From NCBI GenBank assembly GCA_938017795.1, contig CALIJZ010000018.1:1-54150 (forward strand): a DNA stretch of 54,150 nt. Reading direction: 5' to 3'. Source of the DNA: an uncultured Bacteriovoracaceae bacterium. GTDB taxonomy: Bacteria; Bdellovibrionota; Bacteriovoracia; Bacteriovoracales; Bacteriovoracaceae. Positions 42,555 to 51,344 of this stretch are shown here, in pieces. The position numbers and the translations under genes were made by a program. The notes below the pieces were generated by a model. It was not told where the DNA came from, ran no database searches, and saw only the letters and a list, made by a program, of their open reading frames with translations. The stretch's first letter is position 1; the number at the start of each line of letters is the position of its first letter.

Positions 42555-43321
42555 CTAGAAAAAGGCTGCTTTAGAATTTCAAGAATATTATGCTCTTTTG
42601 AAGTTCTAAATCTCTTATTGCCTATCATTCCAGAAGATGTAAATTTTTTTGAATACGTTTTCAAAGCTCTATCCCAAAATGAAAAATTAAAACCATAATT
42701 CGTATCAGATTCATATTGTTCAACAGAATGATGAATAATATGCATTTGAGGTGTAACTATAAAAATTCTTAAGACTTTCTCAAGTCTTGCTGGAATATAA
42801 ATATTTGAATGATTGAACATGGCCATAAAGTTAAGAATAATTTCAAATATTAAAATCGACTCAAGAGAAAATCCAAAAGCTAGAATCCATATGCATTTAT
42901 AAATTAGAGAAATAATAATTTCAATTGGGTGAAACCTTAAGGCACTCGTTGTATCTAAGTCTATATCTGAATGATGAACCCTATGAAATCGCCATAAGAA
43001 GTGAACCTTATGGAAAATTAAGTGCTGTAGATAGACAGCAAAATCTAATATAAAAATGCTGAGCAATATTTCAATAATAAATGGAATTTCAAAAAAATTA
43101 AAAAGCCCCAAACCTATTGATTTAGTATAAGTAGAAATAGCTCCCATACCTAGAGGAAAAATTAGCTTTGCAGCCAGAGATCCAATAAAAATCATGATAA
43201 AATTATGGGGCCATCTTTGAATTCTAGGTAAATCTCTTTTCCTGTAAGAAATAAAAAATTCTAAAATTGAAAATAAAACCAAGCCAAAAATAAAAATTTG
43301 GACTCTAAGTTCATTTCCCAT
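42551..43321 (-). CDS. Sterol desaturase/fatty acid hydroxylase superfamily protein
   Basis: A 256-residue membrane protein with the three His boxes of ERG3-like di-iron enzymes: HLIFH (HX3H), HRVHH (HX2HH) and HIIHH (HX2HH). At least four transmembrane segments surround them. It inserts OH groups or double bonds into a lipid with O2. The substrate is unknown; in bacteria these act on fatty acids, carotenoids or sterol-like lipids. It lies two bases downstream of the rhodanese gene on the same strand, so the two may form an operon. Confidence 0.85.
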   Translation of the reverse strand: MGNELRVQIFIFGLVLFSILEFFISYRKRDLPRIQRWPHNFIMIFIGSLAAKLIFPLGMGAISTYTKSIGLGLFNFFEIPFIIEILLSIFILDFAVYLQHLIFHKVHFLWRFHRVHHSDIDLDTTSALRFHPIEIIISLIYKCIWILAFGFSLESILIFEIILNFMAMFNHSNIYIPARLEKVLRIFIVTPQMHIIHHSVEQYESDTNYGFNFSFWDRALKTYSKKFTSSGMIGNKRFRTSKEHNILEILKQPFSS

Positions 43322-43323
43322 GC

Positions 43324-43683
43324 TTAATCCTTATTAACAAGCTTTCTTCCTTTTTCCATCCATCCTTTAATACCATCACCAAATTCAAAAACAGTAAGTC
43401 CTGCTTTAAGAAACTTGTTTACAGCTTTAGCTGATCTTCCTCCAGCATGACAATAAATAAGATATTGCTTTGATTGATCTAGATTTTTCACATAACTAGT
43501 AAAATCAGAGTCAAAATAATTTTTAATCTTAGCTTTTTCGATTATACCTGTCGCTTTTATCTCACTATCTTTTCTTAAATCAAGAATCTCAATATTTGCA
43601 TTTTTTGCTAATTCATCAAACTTTTCAAAAGAAATTCTATGCTTAGTATTTGAAAAACTGGTAAAAAGACTAAAGATCGACAT
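43324..43683 (-). CDS. Rhodanese-domain protein
   Basis: A 119-residue single-domain rhodanese with IEILDLRKDSEI and the active-site loop CHAGGRS (Cys78). It transfers sulfane sulfur. The start at 43683 has GGGAG five nt upstream; an in-frame ATG at 43695 is less likely. Cytoplasmic; partner unknown. Confidence 0.88.
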   Translation of the reverse strand: MSIFSLFTSFSNTKHRISFEKFDELAKNANIEILDLRKDSEIKATGIIEKAKIKNYFDSDFTSYVKNLDQSKQYLIYCHAGGRSAKAVNKFLKAGLTVFEFGDGIKGWMEKGRKLVNKD

Positions 43684-43758
43684 CTGCACTCCCATTGTTT
43701 AATCAGTTCTATTCTACATATTTCCAACTAGAAAAATCAACTTGATAAATATTTAAAA

Positions 43759-44478
43759 CTACTTTAAAAACGAACTATGTTGAGAGATGAGAGCAACTAC
43801 TGCTGTTTCCATTCGAAGAATCCTAGATCCACAATGAACAGATCTAAAACCTACTTCTTCAAATTTTTCAACTTCATAATCAGTAAATCCTCCTTCTGGT
43901 CCAATAGCTAGAGTGAGTGGATCTTCAATAGCTTGAGGAAATGAGGGGTAATCTCCTGGGTGAGCAACTAAGGCAGATGAGCCTTTAATTATATCTGGGA
44001 TCTCATCTTCGACAAATGGTTTAAATCTATTTTTTAAGTATAGCTTTGGCATCACTGTATCTTTGCTTTGCTCTAAGCCTTGTATAAAATATTTTTCATA
44101 TTCTTCTTCAATCAAGAGTCTAGATTTCCAAAAACTCTTTTCAACTTTATAAGAGTTAATAAGATAAATTTCTTTCACTCCAAGCATACTTATATTTCTT
44201 AATATTCTTTTAAGCATCTTCGGTCTGGGGAGAGCTAAAACAAGAGTAATAGGAGCAGGCGCCGGTGGTTTTAAGCAAAACTCAGAAATCAAAACAATAG
44301 AATCATTCTTTATTTCTTTGACTATCCCATATCCTATTAAACCATCTAATTGGCCAACGACTACTTTTTGATCAATTGAGACTTTCAAAACATTCTTTAA
44401 ATGTAGAAACTTATGATTGAAAACTTCATATTTATTTGGAGAAATCTCTTCTTTTTTTGTGAGTAAAATTAGATTCAT
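43759..44478 (-). CDS. rsmE: 16S rRNA (uracil(1498)-N(3))-methyltransferase
   Basis: A 239-residue SPOUT methyltransferase: an N-terminal PUA-like domain, LALPRPKMLKRILRNISMLGV, and knot motifs LAIGPEGGFTDYEVEKF and GSRILRMETA. It methylates U1498 in 16S rRNA. The ATG at 44478 overlaps the K+ channel stop by one base (TAATG), so it is coupled to that gene. Confidence 0.93.
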   Translation of the reverse strand: MNLILLTKKEEISPNKYEVFNHKFLHLKNVLKVSIDQKVVVGQLDGLIGYGIVKEIKNDSIVLISEFCLKPPAPAPITLVLALPRPKMLKRILRNISMLGVKEIYLINSYKVEKSFWKSRLLIEEEYEKYFIQGLEQSKDTVMPKLYLKNRFKPFVEDEIPDIIKGSSALVAHPGDYPSFPQAIEDPLTLAIGPEGGFTDYEVEKFEEVGFRSVHCGSRILRMETAVVALISQHSSFLK

Positions 44479-45212
44479 TACTTTCCGCAATGAGGGCAGA
44501 TGTCATTTTTCTTTTTATTCTGATTGGCCATTTCAATAGTTACAATTCCTGTCGGAACTGCAATCACCGCGTAACCTAAAACCATTAAAATTGCAGACAA
44601 AAACTGCCCTAAGTTAGATTTTGGGACAATGTCTCCAAAGCCAACCGTTGTCATTGTTACAATGGCCCAATATATACCTCTCGGGATACTTGTAAAGCCA
44701 TTTTCTCTTCCTTCAATAAGGTACATCATTGTACCAAAAACAATTGATATCGAAATAACTGTTAATAGAAAAACAGTAATTTTAGCTCTACTTTGTTTAA
44801 GAGAATCCAAAATAATTTTCCCAGCATCGCTATATTTAGATAATCCTAAGATTCTAAAAATTCTTATTAATCTTAACGCTCTGATAGCTAATAAGCTCTG
44901 CATACCCGGAAAGAAAAAGGAAATATAACTAGGAATAATAGAAAATAGATCTACTATTCCAAAGAAGCTAAAAATAAACTTGAGAGGCTTTGGGCTTATA
45001 AAAATTCTGATAATATATTCAAGGGTAAAAAAAAGAGTCAGGCCCCACTCAACCGGATATAAGATATAAGAGTACTTGAGATTAAACTCTTCGACACTCT
45101 CTAGCATTATCAAGACAATACTAAAAAGAATTAACCAAATAAGAACTAGATCAAAAGTTCTGCCCCCTCGACTCTCAGTTCCAAAGATTATTTCATGTAT
45201 TTTTGACTTCAC
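44478..45212 (-). CDS. Voltage-gated-type potassium channel with C-terminal CxxC tail
   Basis: A 244-residue six-helix channel: S4-like RALRLIRIFRILGLSKY with spaced arginines, the pore loop with selectivity filter TTVGFGD, and S6 FLSAILMVLGYAVIAVPTG. The short tail ends DICPHCGK, a CxxC that could bind zinc or form a disulphide. Inner membrane. Start is GTG without a clear ribosome binding site. It is coupled to rsmE downstream. Confidence 0.9.
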   Translation of the reverse strand: MKSKIHEIIFGTESRGGRTFDLVLIWLILFSIVLIMLESVEEFNLKYSYILYPVEWGLTLFFTLEYIIRIFISPKPLKFIFSFFGIVDLFSIIPSYISFFFPGMQSLLAIRALRLIRIFRILGLSKYSDAGKIILDSLKQSRAKITVFLLTVISISIVFGTMMYLIEGRENGFTSIPRGIYWAIVTMTTVGFGDIVPKSNLGQFLSAILMVLGYAVIAVPTGIVTIEMANQNKKKNDICPHCGK

Positions 45213-45366
45213 AATATTTAGTCTACTTACATTTTGACTTTTTCACAAACAACAATCAAAAGTGTCAGGTTTCTCTTCGATGAAGATAAAGAATTAAGGT
45301 TAGAAAATCTATAAATAGAATTACAATTGAAATAACCGAAGATTTAGAATCATTCAATCATTTTCA

Positions 45367-46287
45367 TTATCGATTAGGAAACTTTATGATAACTCTTCCA
45401 AATCCATAGACTGCTGAAGTATAGGTTTCTACAGACTCCACATTTGCCCCACCATCTAAAAAACCAACTCCTAAACCAATAGAGAAGTTATTTCTTAGTT
45501 GATAATTATAACTAGCTCTTGCATCTATAGCATAACCTTGAGGTGCCCACGAACCTTCAGCATCAATATCAAAGAAACTTTTATTTCCTGCATAAATTAA
45601 AGCTCCAACATGAAACAAGGGAACAAATCCAAGATCGCTAAACTTTGAGTTTTTACCATTTTCTTGTGAAACCGAAGTAAATGCATCTCTAATCTTGGCA
45701 CTTAATCCAATTCTAAATCTAACACGACCAGTTTGATTAAAGTGATACATATAACTTAATCGATAAGAATTAAACTTATACTCAGTTGTAGTAGGTATAC
45801 CGGCAAGAAATCTCATTCCATCAAATAATATATCTTCTGCAGGAATAAATGAGTCACCAGCATATTGAAGTGGTGCATAAAGCAACCTAATTTGGTGCTT
45901 GTTTTTAATCATTGCACTTAAGTAAAGTCTATAGCTAAGAGCAGTAGTTCTATCTAACTCAATTCTTGTTCCCGTTGAACTTGGAATTTGTGTAAAATTT
46001 GAAAGAATTGATACTGTTCCAGCTTGAACATCTAAGCTCCAAACAATATCAGGAGTCTTGTCACTATCTAGACTAGGCTTTAAGTCCATAGCAATAAATG
46101 GAATTGGCAAATCGTCTTCAACTCTAGCAACTGTCCCATCTAACTTATAGATTTTCGATTTGAAGCTATACTCAGAAACCTCATCTTCTTCAATGATTTT
46201 AAGTTTTATATTTTTTGAATCTTGATCCTTCATCGAACTTTGAGCAAATGAAAGATTTACAAGAAGTAGTGATATTAATAGTTTCAT
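45367..46287 (-). CDS. Exported beta-barrel-like outer-membrane protein of unknown function
   Basis: A 306-residue protein with a signal peptide (cleavage about residue 15) and a long series of alternating hydrophobic/polar strands with aromatic girdle residues (RLYLSAMIKNKHQIRLLYAP, RLSYMYHF, VRFRIGLSAKI, FSIGLGVGF). It ends in FGRVIIKF. This suggests an 8-12-strand outer-membrane barrel with an N-terminal extension of about 80 residues. AAAAGGA precedes the ATG. It is divergent from the PhrB-type photolyase. The 154-nt gap downstream of it (45213-45366) holds nothing I can support. Confidence 0.6.
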   Translation of the reverse strand: MKLLISLLLVNLSFAQSSMKDQDSKNIKLKIIEEDEVSEYSFKSKIYKLDGTVARVEDDLPIPFIAMDLKPSLDSDKTPDIVWSLDVQAGTVSILSNFTQIPSSTGTRIELDRTTALSYRLYLSAMIKNKHQIRLLYAPLQYAGDSFIPAEDILFDGMRFLAGIPTTTEYKFNSYRLSYMYHFNQTGRVRFRIGLSAKIRDAFTSVSQENGKNSKFSDLGFVPLFHVGALIYAGNKSFFDIDAEGSWAPQGYAIDARASYNYQLRNNFSIGLGVGFLDGGANVESVETYTSAVYGFGRVIIKFPNR

Positions 46288-46421
46288 AAATGTCCTTTTT
46301 TCTAGTTTTTAGTACTTTTACTTCGAGATGGCCACAATGGAAATCAAGCTGTTGCTATTTAGTATTTCCAAGATATTAGTGTCGATATACACTCATTAGA
46401 CAAACAATGAAGGACTAAAAT

Positions 46422-47894
46422 TTGAGTGAAGCGTTAATAATTCTTGGAAATCAACTCTTTGATTTAAAAAAAGTAAAAGCTCTGGGAGTTAAGTCTGTAT
46501 TCATGTGTGAAGATAATGGGCTTTGTACTCACTACAAATACCACAAACACAAGATTATTTTATTTTTATCAGCAATGAGATCTTACAGGGATGAACTAAT
46601 ACAAGCTGGATATGATGTAACATATATAACATTAGAAAAAAATAGATCTGGTTTTATTGATGAGTTAAAATCTTTTCTCTCTATAAAAGAAATAAATACT
46701 ATACATTTTTGGGAGATCGAAGATAAATTTTTCGAAAAAATAATTAATTCTATTAAGATTCATAAAAAAGAGCATCTCAGTCCTATGTTTTTAACTTCGA
46801 GAAAAGAATTTAAAGTTTACCTCATGTCTACAAAAAAACCTTTCATGAAAACTTTCTATGAAAATTCTAGAATAAAACATAATGTCTTAATTAATGATGA
46901 AAATCCGGTTGGAGGAAAGTTTAGTTTTGATTCAGAAAACAGAAATAAACTTCCTCGTGATTTCAAGACCCCACCTTCTTTAATGGAATCTCCAACTCAA
47001 CATACAATAGAAGTGTCCACACTTGTTGATACGGTTTTTTCAACTCATCCAGGTTCAATAAATTATTTCTCATGGGCCACCACTAGAGAGAGAGCCTTAG
47101 AACAACTTGATTTTTTCTTAGAATATAAACTCCAAAACTTTGGAACCTACCAAGACAGTATCAGTAACAAAGACCCATTTCTATATCATTCATTAATATC
47201 TCCATATATAAACATGGGACTTTTAACTCCAATTGAGGTTGTTAGGAAAATTGAAAAAAAATATCATTCTCAGAATATTCCTCTTAATTCAATAGAAGGT
47301 TTCATAAGACAAGTCCTAGGATGGAGAGAATTTGTCCGTGGAATTTATCAAAATTACTCTGAAGAACAAGAAAAAAGAAATTTCTTTAATCATTCAAGGT
47401 GTCTTCCAAAGAAATGGGTTGAAGCTAAGACAGGCTTTATTTTCTTAGATGATGCCATAAAGAAAGCCTATAAGTATGGATACAACCATCACATTGAGCG
47501 ACTTATGATTATGGGAAATATGATGGTTTTATTAGAGATTCATCCACAAGATTGCTATAAGTGGTTTATGGAAATGTATATAGATAGCTCTGATTGGGTT
47601 ATGGGCCCTAACGTCTACGGGATGGGTATATTTAGTGATGGTGGAATTTTTGCAACTAAACCCTATATTTGCAGTAGTAATTATTATTTAAAGATGGGCG
47701 ATTATAAGAAAGGCCCTTGGTGTGATGATATGAATGCATTGTATTGGGGATTCATTTATAAACATCAAACATATTTCAAGTCTCAATATCGTTTATCAAT
47801 GATGGTAGCTATGTGGAATAAAAAAAGTAAGACTGATCAAAAAAATCTCTTAAAGAAACGAGAAGAAGTTTTAGAGAAGATACATCAAGCTTAA
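46422..47894 (+). CDS. FeS-BCP/PhrB-type (6-4) photolyase-related protein
   Basis: A 490-residue protein of the deoxyribodipyrimidine photolyase-related family. It begins ALIILGNQLF with the antenna-domain SAMRSYRDEL. The core contains DPFLYHSLISPYINMGLL, EGFIRQVLGWREFVRGIY, RLMIMGNMMVL and WVMGPNVYGMGIFSDGG, followed by the PYICSSNYYLKMGDYKKGPW-C region. Family members carry a 4Fe-4S cluster and repair (6-4) photoproducts. Several cysteines (HSRC, PYIC, GPWC) are in the expected part of the protein. The start TTG at 46422 has AAGGA seven nt upstream. It is convergent with the small membrane gene at 47891. Confidence 0.88.
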   Translation: MSEALIILGNQLFDLKKVKALGVKSVFMCEDNGLCTHYKYHKHKIILFLSAMRSYRDELIQAGYDVTYITLEKNRSGFIDELKSFLSIKEINTIHFWEIEDKFFEKIINSIKIHKKEHLSPMFLTSRKEFKVYLMSTKKPFMKTFYENSRIKHNVLINDENPVGGKFSFDSENRNKLPRDFKTPPSLMESPTQHTIEVSTLVDTVFSTHPGSINYFSWATTRERALEQLDFFLEYKLQNFGTYQDSISNKDPFLYHSLISPYINMGLLTPIEVVRKIEKKYHSQNIPLNSIEGFIRQVLGWREFVRGIYQNYSEEQEKRNFFNHSRCLPKKWVEAKTGFIFLDDAIKKAYKYGYNHHIERLMIMGNMMVLLEIHPQDCYKWFMEMYIDSSDWVMGPNVYGMGIFSDGGIFATKPYICSSNYYLKMGDYKKGPWCDDMNALYWGFIYKHQTYFKSQYRLSMMVAMWNKKSKTDQKNLLKKREEVLEKIHQA

Positions 47895-48277
47895 CTTGTC
47901 TTTTGATGATGATTATAAGCTTCTTTTAACATCATAAAAAATGGTATCCACCAAATAAGATCGTTCATTAATATAGTCCAGCCAAAGCTAATTGGAAAAA
48001 CCCCTCTTGCAACGGCTTGAATAAATCCTATTGGTCCAAAAATCTTTCCTAAAAATCCTACTAAAACTATTGGCCAATGCCTTACATAATCCTTAGAGGC
48101 AATAATATAACCCAATCCATAAACTCCAACGATCATCCCAATACATTGCCAAAACTCTAAGTATTTTGGAAGTTCTATATGAAAAGTTTCAAATATAAAT
48201 TTAGGGAATAGAACATTTATTGCTCCCCAAATTAGATTATAAATTCCAGCAATAAATAAGATTTTTTTTAATGACAT
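47891..48277 (-). CDS. Small four-helix membrane protein
   Basis: A 128-residue protein with four predicted transmembrane helices and conserved-looking residues in WQCIGMIVGVYGLGYIIA and GFLGKIFGPIGFIQA. I do not know the family name with certainty; similar small membrane proteins occur beside photolyase and SDR genes. AGGAAA lies before the ATG. It follows the 48291 gene by 13 nt in the same operon as the SDR. Confidence 0.6.
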   Translation of the reverse strand: MSLKKILFIAGIYNLIWGAINVLFPKFIFETFHIELPKYLEFWQCIGMIVGVYGLGYIIASKDYVRHWPIVLVGFLGKIFGPIGFIQAVARGVFPISFGWTILMNDLIWWIPFFMMLKEAYNHHQKTS

Positions 48278-48290
48278 AGATTTCCTAATT

Positions 48291-48689
48291 TTAATTTATT
48301 ATAACAAGCAAAGACTTTAGGCTCCATAGTATTGTTCGAATCCAATTAGTTGTTACTAATTGATCAATTTTACTTTCATTGTATTCTGACAATTTATTAT
48401 GAATCGGAACACTTACAAATATTGTTGCTCCCCAAATGAGTAAGACTAAAAGAAACTGAACTAACCAGAAACTATCTCTGGTTAACCATGAAAAATAAAC
48501 ACTAAACAAGAGCTCGATACTCATAAGTGGAAAAACAAGCGGGGTAATTTTTTTTGAATGAAAACTGTGAAACTCTTGAAATTTCTTAGGATCAATTTTT
48601 TTAAAACTCGGGTAATGAACTAATTGTATTAACCATATAAGTCCAGTCATTGCGTGTGATGAAAAAATATATAAATTACTAGCTACCAT
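48291..48689 (-). CDS. Small DUF1772-like membrane protein
   Basis: A 132-residue protein with four predicted transmembrane helices, an LIQLVHYPSFKKIDP motif after helix 1 and a short EFHSFH segment. Such proteins are frequent neighbours of SDR and photolyase-related genes; the role is unknown. The ATG at 48689 overlaps the SDR stop by 7 nt; the upstream TTG at 48710 is less likely. Confidence 0.6.
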   Translation of the reverse strand: MVASNLYIFSSHAMTGLIWLIQLVHYPSFKKIDPKKFQEFHSFHSKKITPLVFPLMSIELLFSVYFSWLTRDSFWLVQFLLVLLIWGATIFVSVPIHNKLSEYNESKIDQLVTTNWIRTILWSLKSLLVIIN

Positions 48690-49372
48690 GGAATAATTGC
48701 CCCATCCCAATTATAAAATGATCCAGAGTCCTTAGCTTCCAATGATCCCCACAGATTTAGCAATATATCAGCAGTTTCGTGAGGTTCTTTCACTTTATAT
48801 TTAACATTCTTAATATAGTTCTTAGTTAAATCTGTTTTAGTTGTACCTGGATGTTGAGCAATACAAATAAGTTTGGGATGACTCATTTTGGTTTCTAAAG
48901 AGAAAGTTTTCAGGGACATATTTAAAGCTGATTTAGAGAAACGATATGAATACCAACCTCCAAGTCTATTATCTTCAATGCTTCCCACTTTGGCCGAAAG
49001 TACACAAAACAAAGCTGCTCTTTTCTTTGTTAATTTTTTCTTTAGATACTTCATCGCTAGTAAACTAATATAACAGTTCACTTCCATGACAAACCTAATT
49101 TGATCAAGGTCAATATCATTAACACTCTTTTCTGGGCCTTCATCTTTCCCCAAAACTCCAACAGCATTAATAAAAAAATCTATTTCATCATAGTTTTCAG
49201 CAAAATCTCTCCACCAGCTCTCATCTAGCCATTCACCTTTACTTCTAGCTGGAGTTAAAAGCTCTAGGGAGGGATACTCCCGTGCTAATTGATCAATTAG
49301 TGCTGAAGCAATTCCAGAAGAAGCTCCAATAATAACTCCTCTTTTACATTTAGATATATCAAATTTTTCCAT
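48683..49372 (-). CDS. Short-chain dehydrogenase/reductase
   Basis: A 229-residue classical-type SDR: nucleotide motif GVIIGASSGIASAL, NAVGVLG, and catalytic Tyr-x3-Lys in YSYRFSKSALNM, with Ser in VLSAKVGS. Substrate unknown; close to CsgA-like SDRs seen with photolyase genes. No ribosome binding site. TTGAAA-16-GATAAT ends 9 nt before the ATG, so the mRNA should be nearly leaderless. It heads a three-gene operon. Confidence 0.87.
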   Translation of the reverse strand: MEKFDISKCKRGVIIGASSGIASALIDQLAREYPSLELLTPARSKGEWLDESWWRDFAENYDEIDFFINAVGVLGKDEGPEKSVNDIDLDQIRFVMEVNCYISLLAMKYLKKKLTKKRAALFCVLSAKVGSIEDNRLGGWYSYRFSKSALNMSLKTFSLETKMSHPKLICIAQHPGTTKTDLTKNYIKNVKYKVKEPHETADILLNLWGSLEAKDSGSFYNWDGAIIPW

Positions 49373-49381
49373 TCAGGGAAT

Positions 49382-49409
49382 ATTATCTAAGACCTACAAT
49401 GATTTTCAA
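49382..49409 (-). promoter_or_regulatory. Predicted SDR-operon promoter, near-leaderless
   Basis: On the minus strand TTGAAA (49409-49404), 16-bp spacer, GATAAT (49387-49382). The -10 ends 9 nt before the ATG at 49372, so the leader would be about 3 nt. Confidence 0.5.
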
Positions 49410-49486
49410 AGCTCTTTATTAAATAACTTCTTTATACACTACATAGACAAATTCGAACTTAAGTTATTTCTAGTTTATAATAGCTT

Positions 49487-50893
49487 ATGGTAATAGTGAT
49501 TGCTGGAGCTTCTGGTTTTATCGGAAAGTATCTCATTCAAAGTTTAAAAGGTTCTCCTCATCAAATCATTGCTTTGAGTAGACAAGATAGATCTTCAGAA
49601 AATGAAGAAAATATAACTTGGAAGAAATGCGACCTCTTTTCACGAAGAAATATAAACGAGGTTTTAAAAGGTTGCGACATAGCTTTTTACTTAGTGCACT
49701 CTATGCTTCCAAGTGCAAGATTATCTCAAGGTAATTTCGCTGATTATGATCTAGTCTTAGCTGATAATTTCTCAAGGGCTGCAATTGCTAATAAGTTAAA
49801 ACAAATTATATACCTAGGTGGGATTATACCTCAAGACACTGGCTTAAGTCCTCACTTGTTAAGCAGACTCGAAACAGAAAAAACTCTTAAAACCAGTGGA
49901 GTTGCTCTTACCTCACTACGAGCCGGTATTGTCATTGGACCTAATGGTTCATCGTTTCAGATGATGTATAGATTGGTAAAAAATCTCCCCGTAATGTTAT
50001 GTCCAAGCTGGACTACAACTTTATCCAACCCTATTTATATAGATGATATGATACGAGCAATGAATTTTAGTATAGATAATAAGCAAACCTTAGGTAAATA
50101 TTTCGATCTCGGTGGAGCTACTACTGTTTCTTATATTCAAATGATGAGAAAGCTCGCAAATAAAATGAAGAAAAAACGACTTTTAATTTCACTACCTTTT
50201 ATCCATCCAGTTATTTCTCGGCTTTGGGTCTCAAAAATAACAGGTGCTCCCAAAGCTCTCGTTTACCCATTGGTCTCAAGTTTAAAAACTCACCTTGTTC
50301 CAAACACTTTCAAGAAATTACCCATTAATGATATTCAGTGGAAAAGTTTTTCTGAATCATTAGACCTAACTTTAAAAGACACCTCTGAACTATCAAGGAA
50401 ACCTCGAGCATTCAAAAGATCTAAAAATAGAACTATTAATCAAGTTCGATCAATTCAAAGGCTACAAACCTTATACCGATTTAATGCTCGAGAAACAGCT
50501 GACCTATACTTCGAATGGTTGCCTAATTTTTACAAGCCTTTTATAAAAGTAAAAAAGGAAGGTGCTTTTATTTATTTTCAATCAATCTTTTCTAAATCTC
50601 CTTTACTATTATTAGAACATGCTCCTAAAGTTAGCACTGAAAGTTATCAAGTATTTTTCATAAGGAAATGTTTACTCTCACACGGTCTAGGTTCGGGCAG
50701 ACTTTGCTTTAGGAACTTACTTAACTCTAGATATACAATGGCTGAAATCCATGATTTCATCCCAAGCTTACCATGGTATATCTACAAGTTCACACAAGCT
50801 AAAATGCATCTATTTACGATGGGTAAGTTCAACTCATATCTACTAAAAATTGAAAAAGAGATCGATAAAAAGTATAAGAAAAAAACAGTTTAA
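49487..50893 (+). CDS. NAD-dependent epimerase/dehydratase-family protein with C-terminal extension
   Basis: A 468-residue protein. Residues about 1-230 are an extended-SDR/YbjT-like Rossmann domain (VIVIAGASGFIGKYL, AFYLVHSMLPSARLS, IIYLGGIIPQDTGLSPHL, LRAGIVIGPNGSS). The C-terminal 200 residues resemble the SRPBCC/DUF2867-type extension of YbjT homologues. Quinone- or lipid-related reduction is possible but unproven. TATAAT (49476-49481) lies 5 nt before the ATG with only a weak -35 (TTCGAA), and no ribosome binding site is seen. It is divergent from the SDR operon. Confidence 0.75.
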   Translation: MVIVIAGASGFIGKYLIQSLKGSPHQIIALSRQDRSSENEENITWKKCDLFSRRNINEVLKGCDIAFYLVHSMLPSARLSQGNFADYDLVLADNFSRAAIANKLKQIIYLGGIIPQDTGLSPHLLSRLETEKTLKTSGVALTSLRAGIVIGPNGSSFQMMYRLVKNLPVMLCPSWTTTLSNPIYIDDMIRAMNFSIDNKQTLGKYFDLGGATTVSYIQMMRKLANKMKKKRLLISLPFIHPVISRLWVSKITGAPKALVYPLVSSLKTHLVPNTFKKLPINDIQWKSFSESLDLTLKDTSELSRKPRAFKRSKNRTINQVRSIQRLQTLYRFNARETADLYFEWLPNFYKPFIKVKKEGAFIYFQSIFSKSPLLLLEHAPKVSTESYQVFFIRKCLLSHGLGSGRLCFRNLLNSRYTMAEIHDFIPSLPWYIYKFTQAKMHLFTMGKFNSYLLKIEKEIDKKYKKKTV

Positions 50894-50915
50894 ATTTAAA
50901 TGTATAAGTAAATTA

Positions 50916-51338
50916 ATGAAAGAAAAAAAAATTCCAACCGAAGTAAAAGACAAGATTATGGGTTATCCAAAACCTTATCGAAAGAAAATCCTGACTTTAA
51001 GAAAATATATATTCGAAACAGTTAAAGAGTCTCCAGATATTGGTTTAATAGTTGAGACCTTGAAGTGGAGAGAGCCTAGCTACTTGCCAACAGAAAAAAA
51101 TATTGGAACAACAATTAGATTAGCATGGTTAAAATCAAAGCCTAACCAATACGGAATATACTTTAATTGCCAAACAACCTTAATTAAGAAATTTAAATTT
51201 TTATTTGGCGAGATATTTAGCTACGAAGGAAATAGAGCAATCATCTTTAATTTAGACCAAGAATTACCAAAACCTCAATTGAAAATCTGCATAGAAATGG
51301 CCCTAACCTACCATCTCAAGAAGAAAAAGAAGAAGTAA
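50916..51338 (+). CDS. DUF1801-domain protein
   Basis: A 140-residue protein: IMGYPKPYRKKILTLRKYIF, LKWREPSYL and the AIIFNLDQELPKPQLKICIEMALTYH tail match the DUF1801/YdhG family, whose biochemical role is unclear. The C terminus is a poly-lysine run. The ATG at 50916 is preferred; a longer frame from 50850 would overlap the epimerase-like gene. No clear ribosome binding site. Confidence 0.75.
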   Translation: MKEKKIPTEVKDKIMGYPKPYRKKILTLRKYIFETVKESPDIGLIVETLKWREPSYLPTEKNIGTTIRLAWLKSKPNQYGIYFNCQTTLIKKFKFLFGEIFSYEGNRAIIFNLDQELPKPQLKICIEMALTYHLKKKKKK

Positions 51339-51344
51339 CTTTCC

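Noticed and set aside
46338..46370. TGGAAAT/ATTTCCA inverted repeat with a 19-nt spacer as a light-regulator operator
   Set aside because: There is no known consensus match and no adjacent regulator gene; the arms are short for that spacing.
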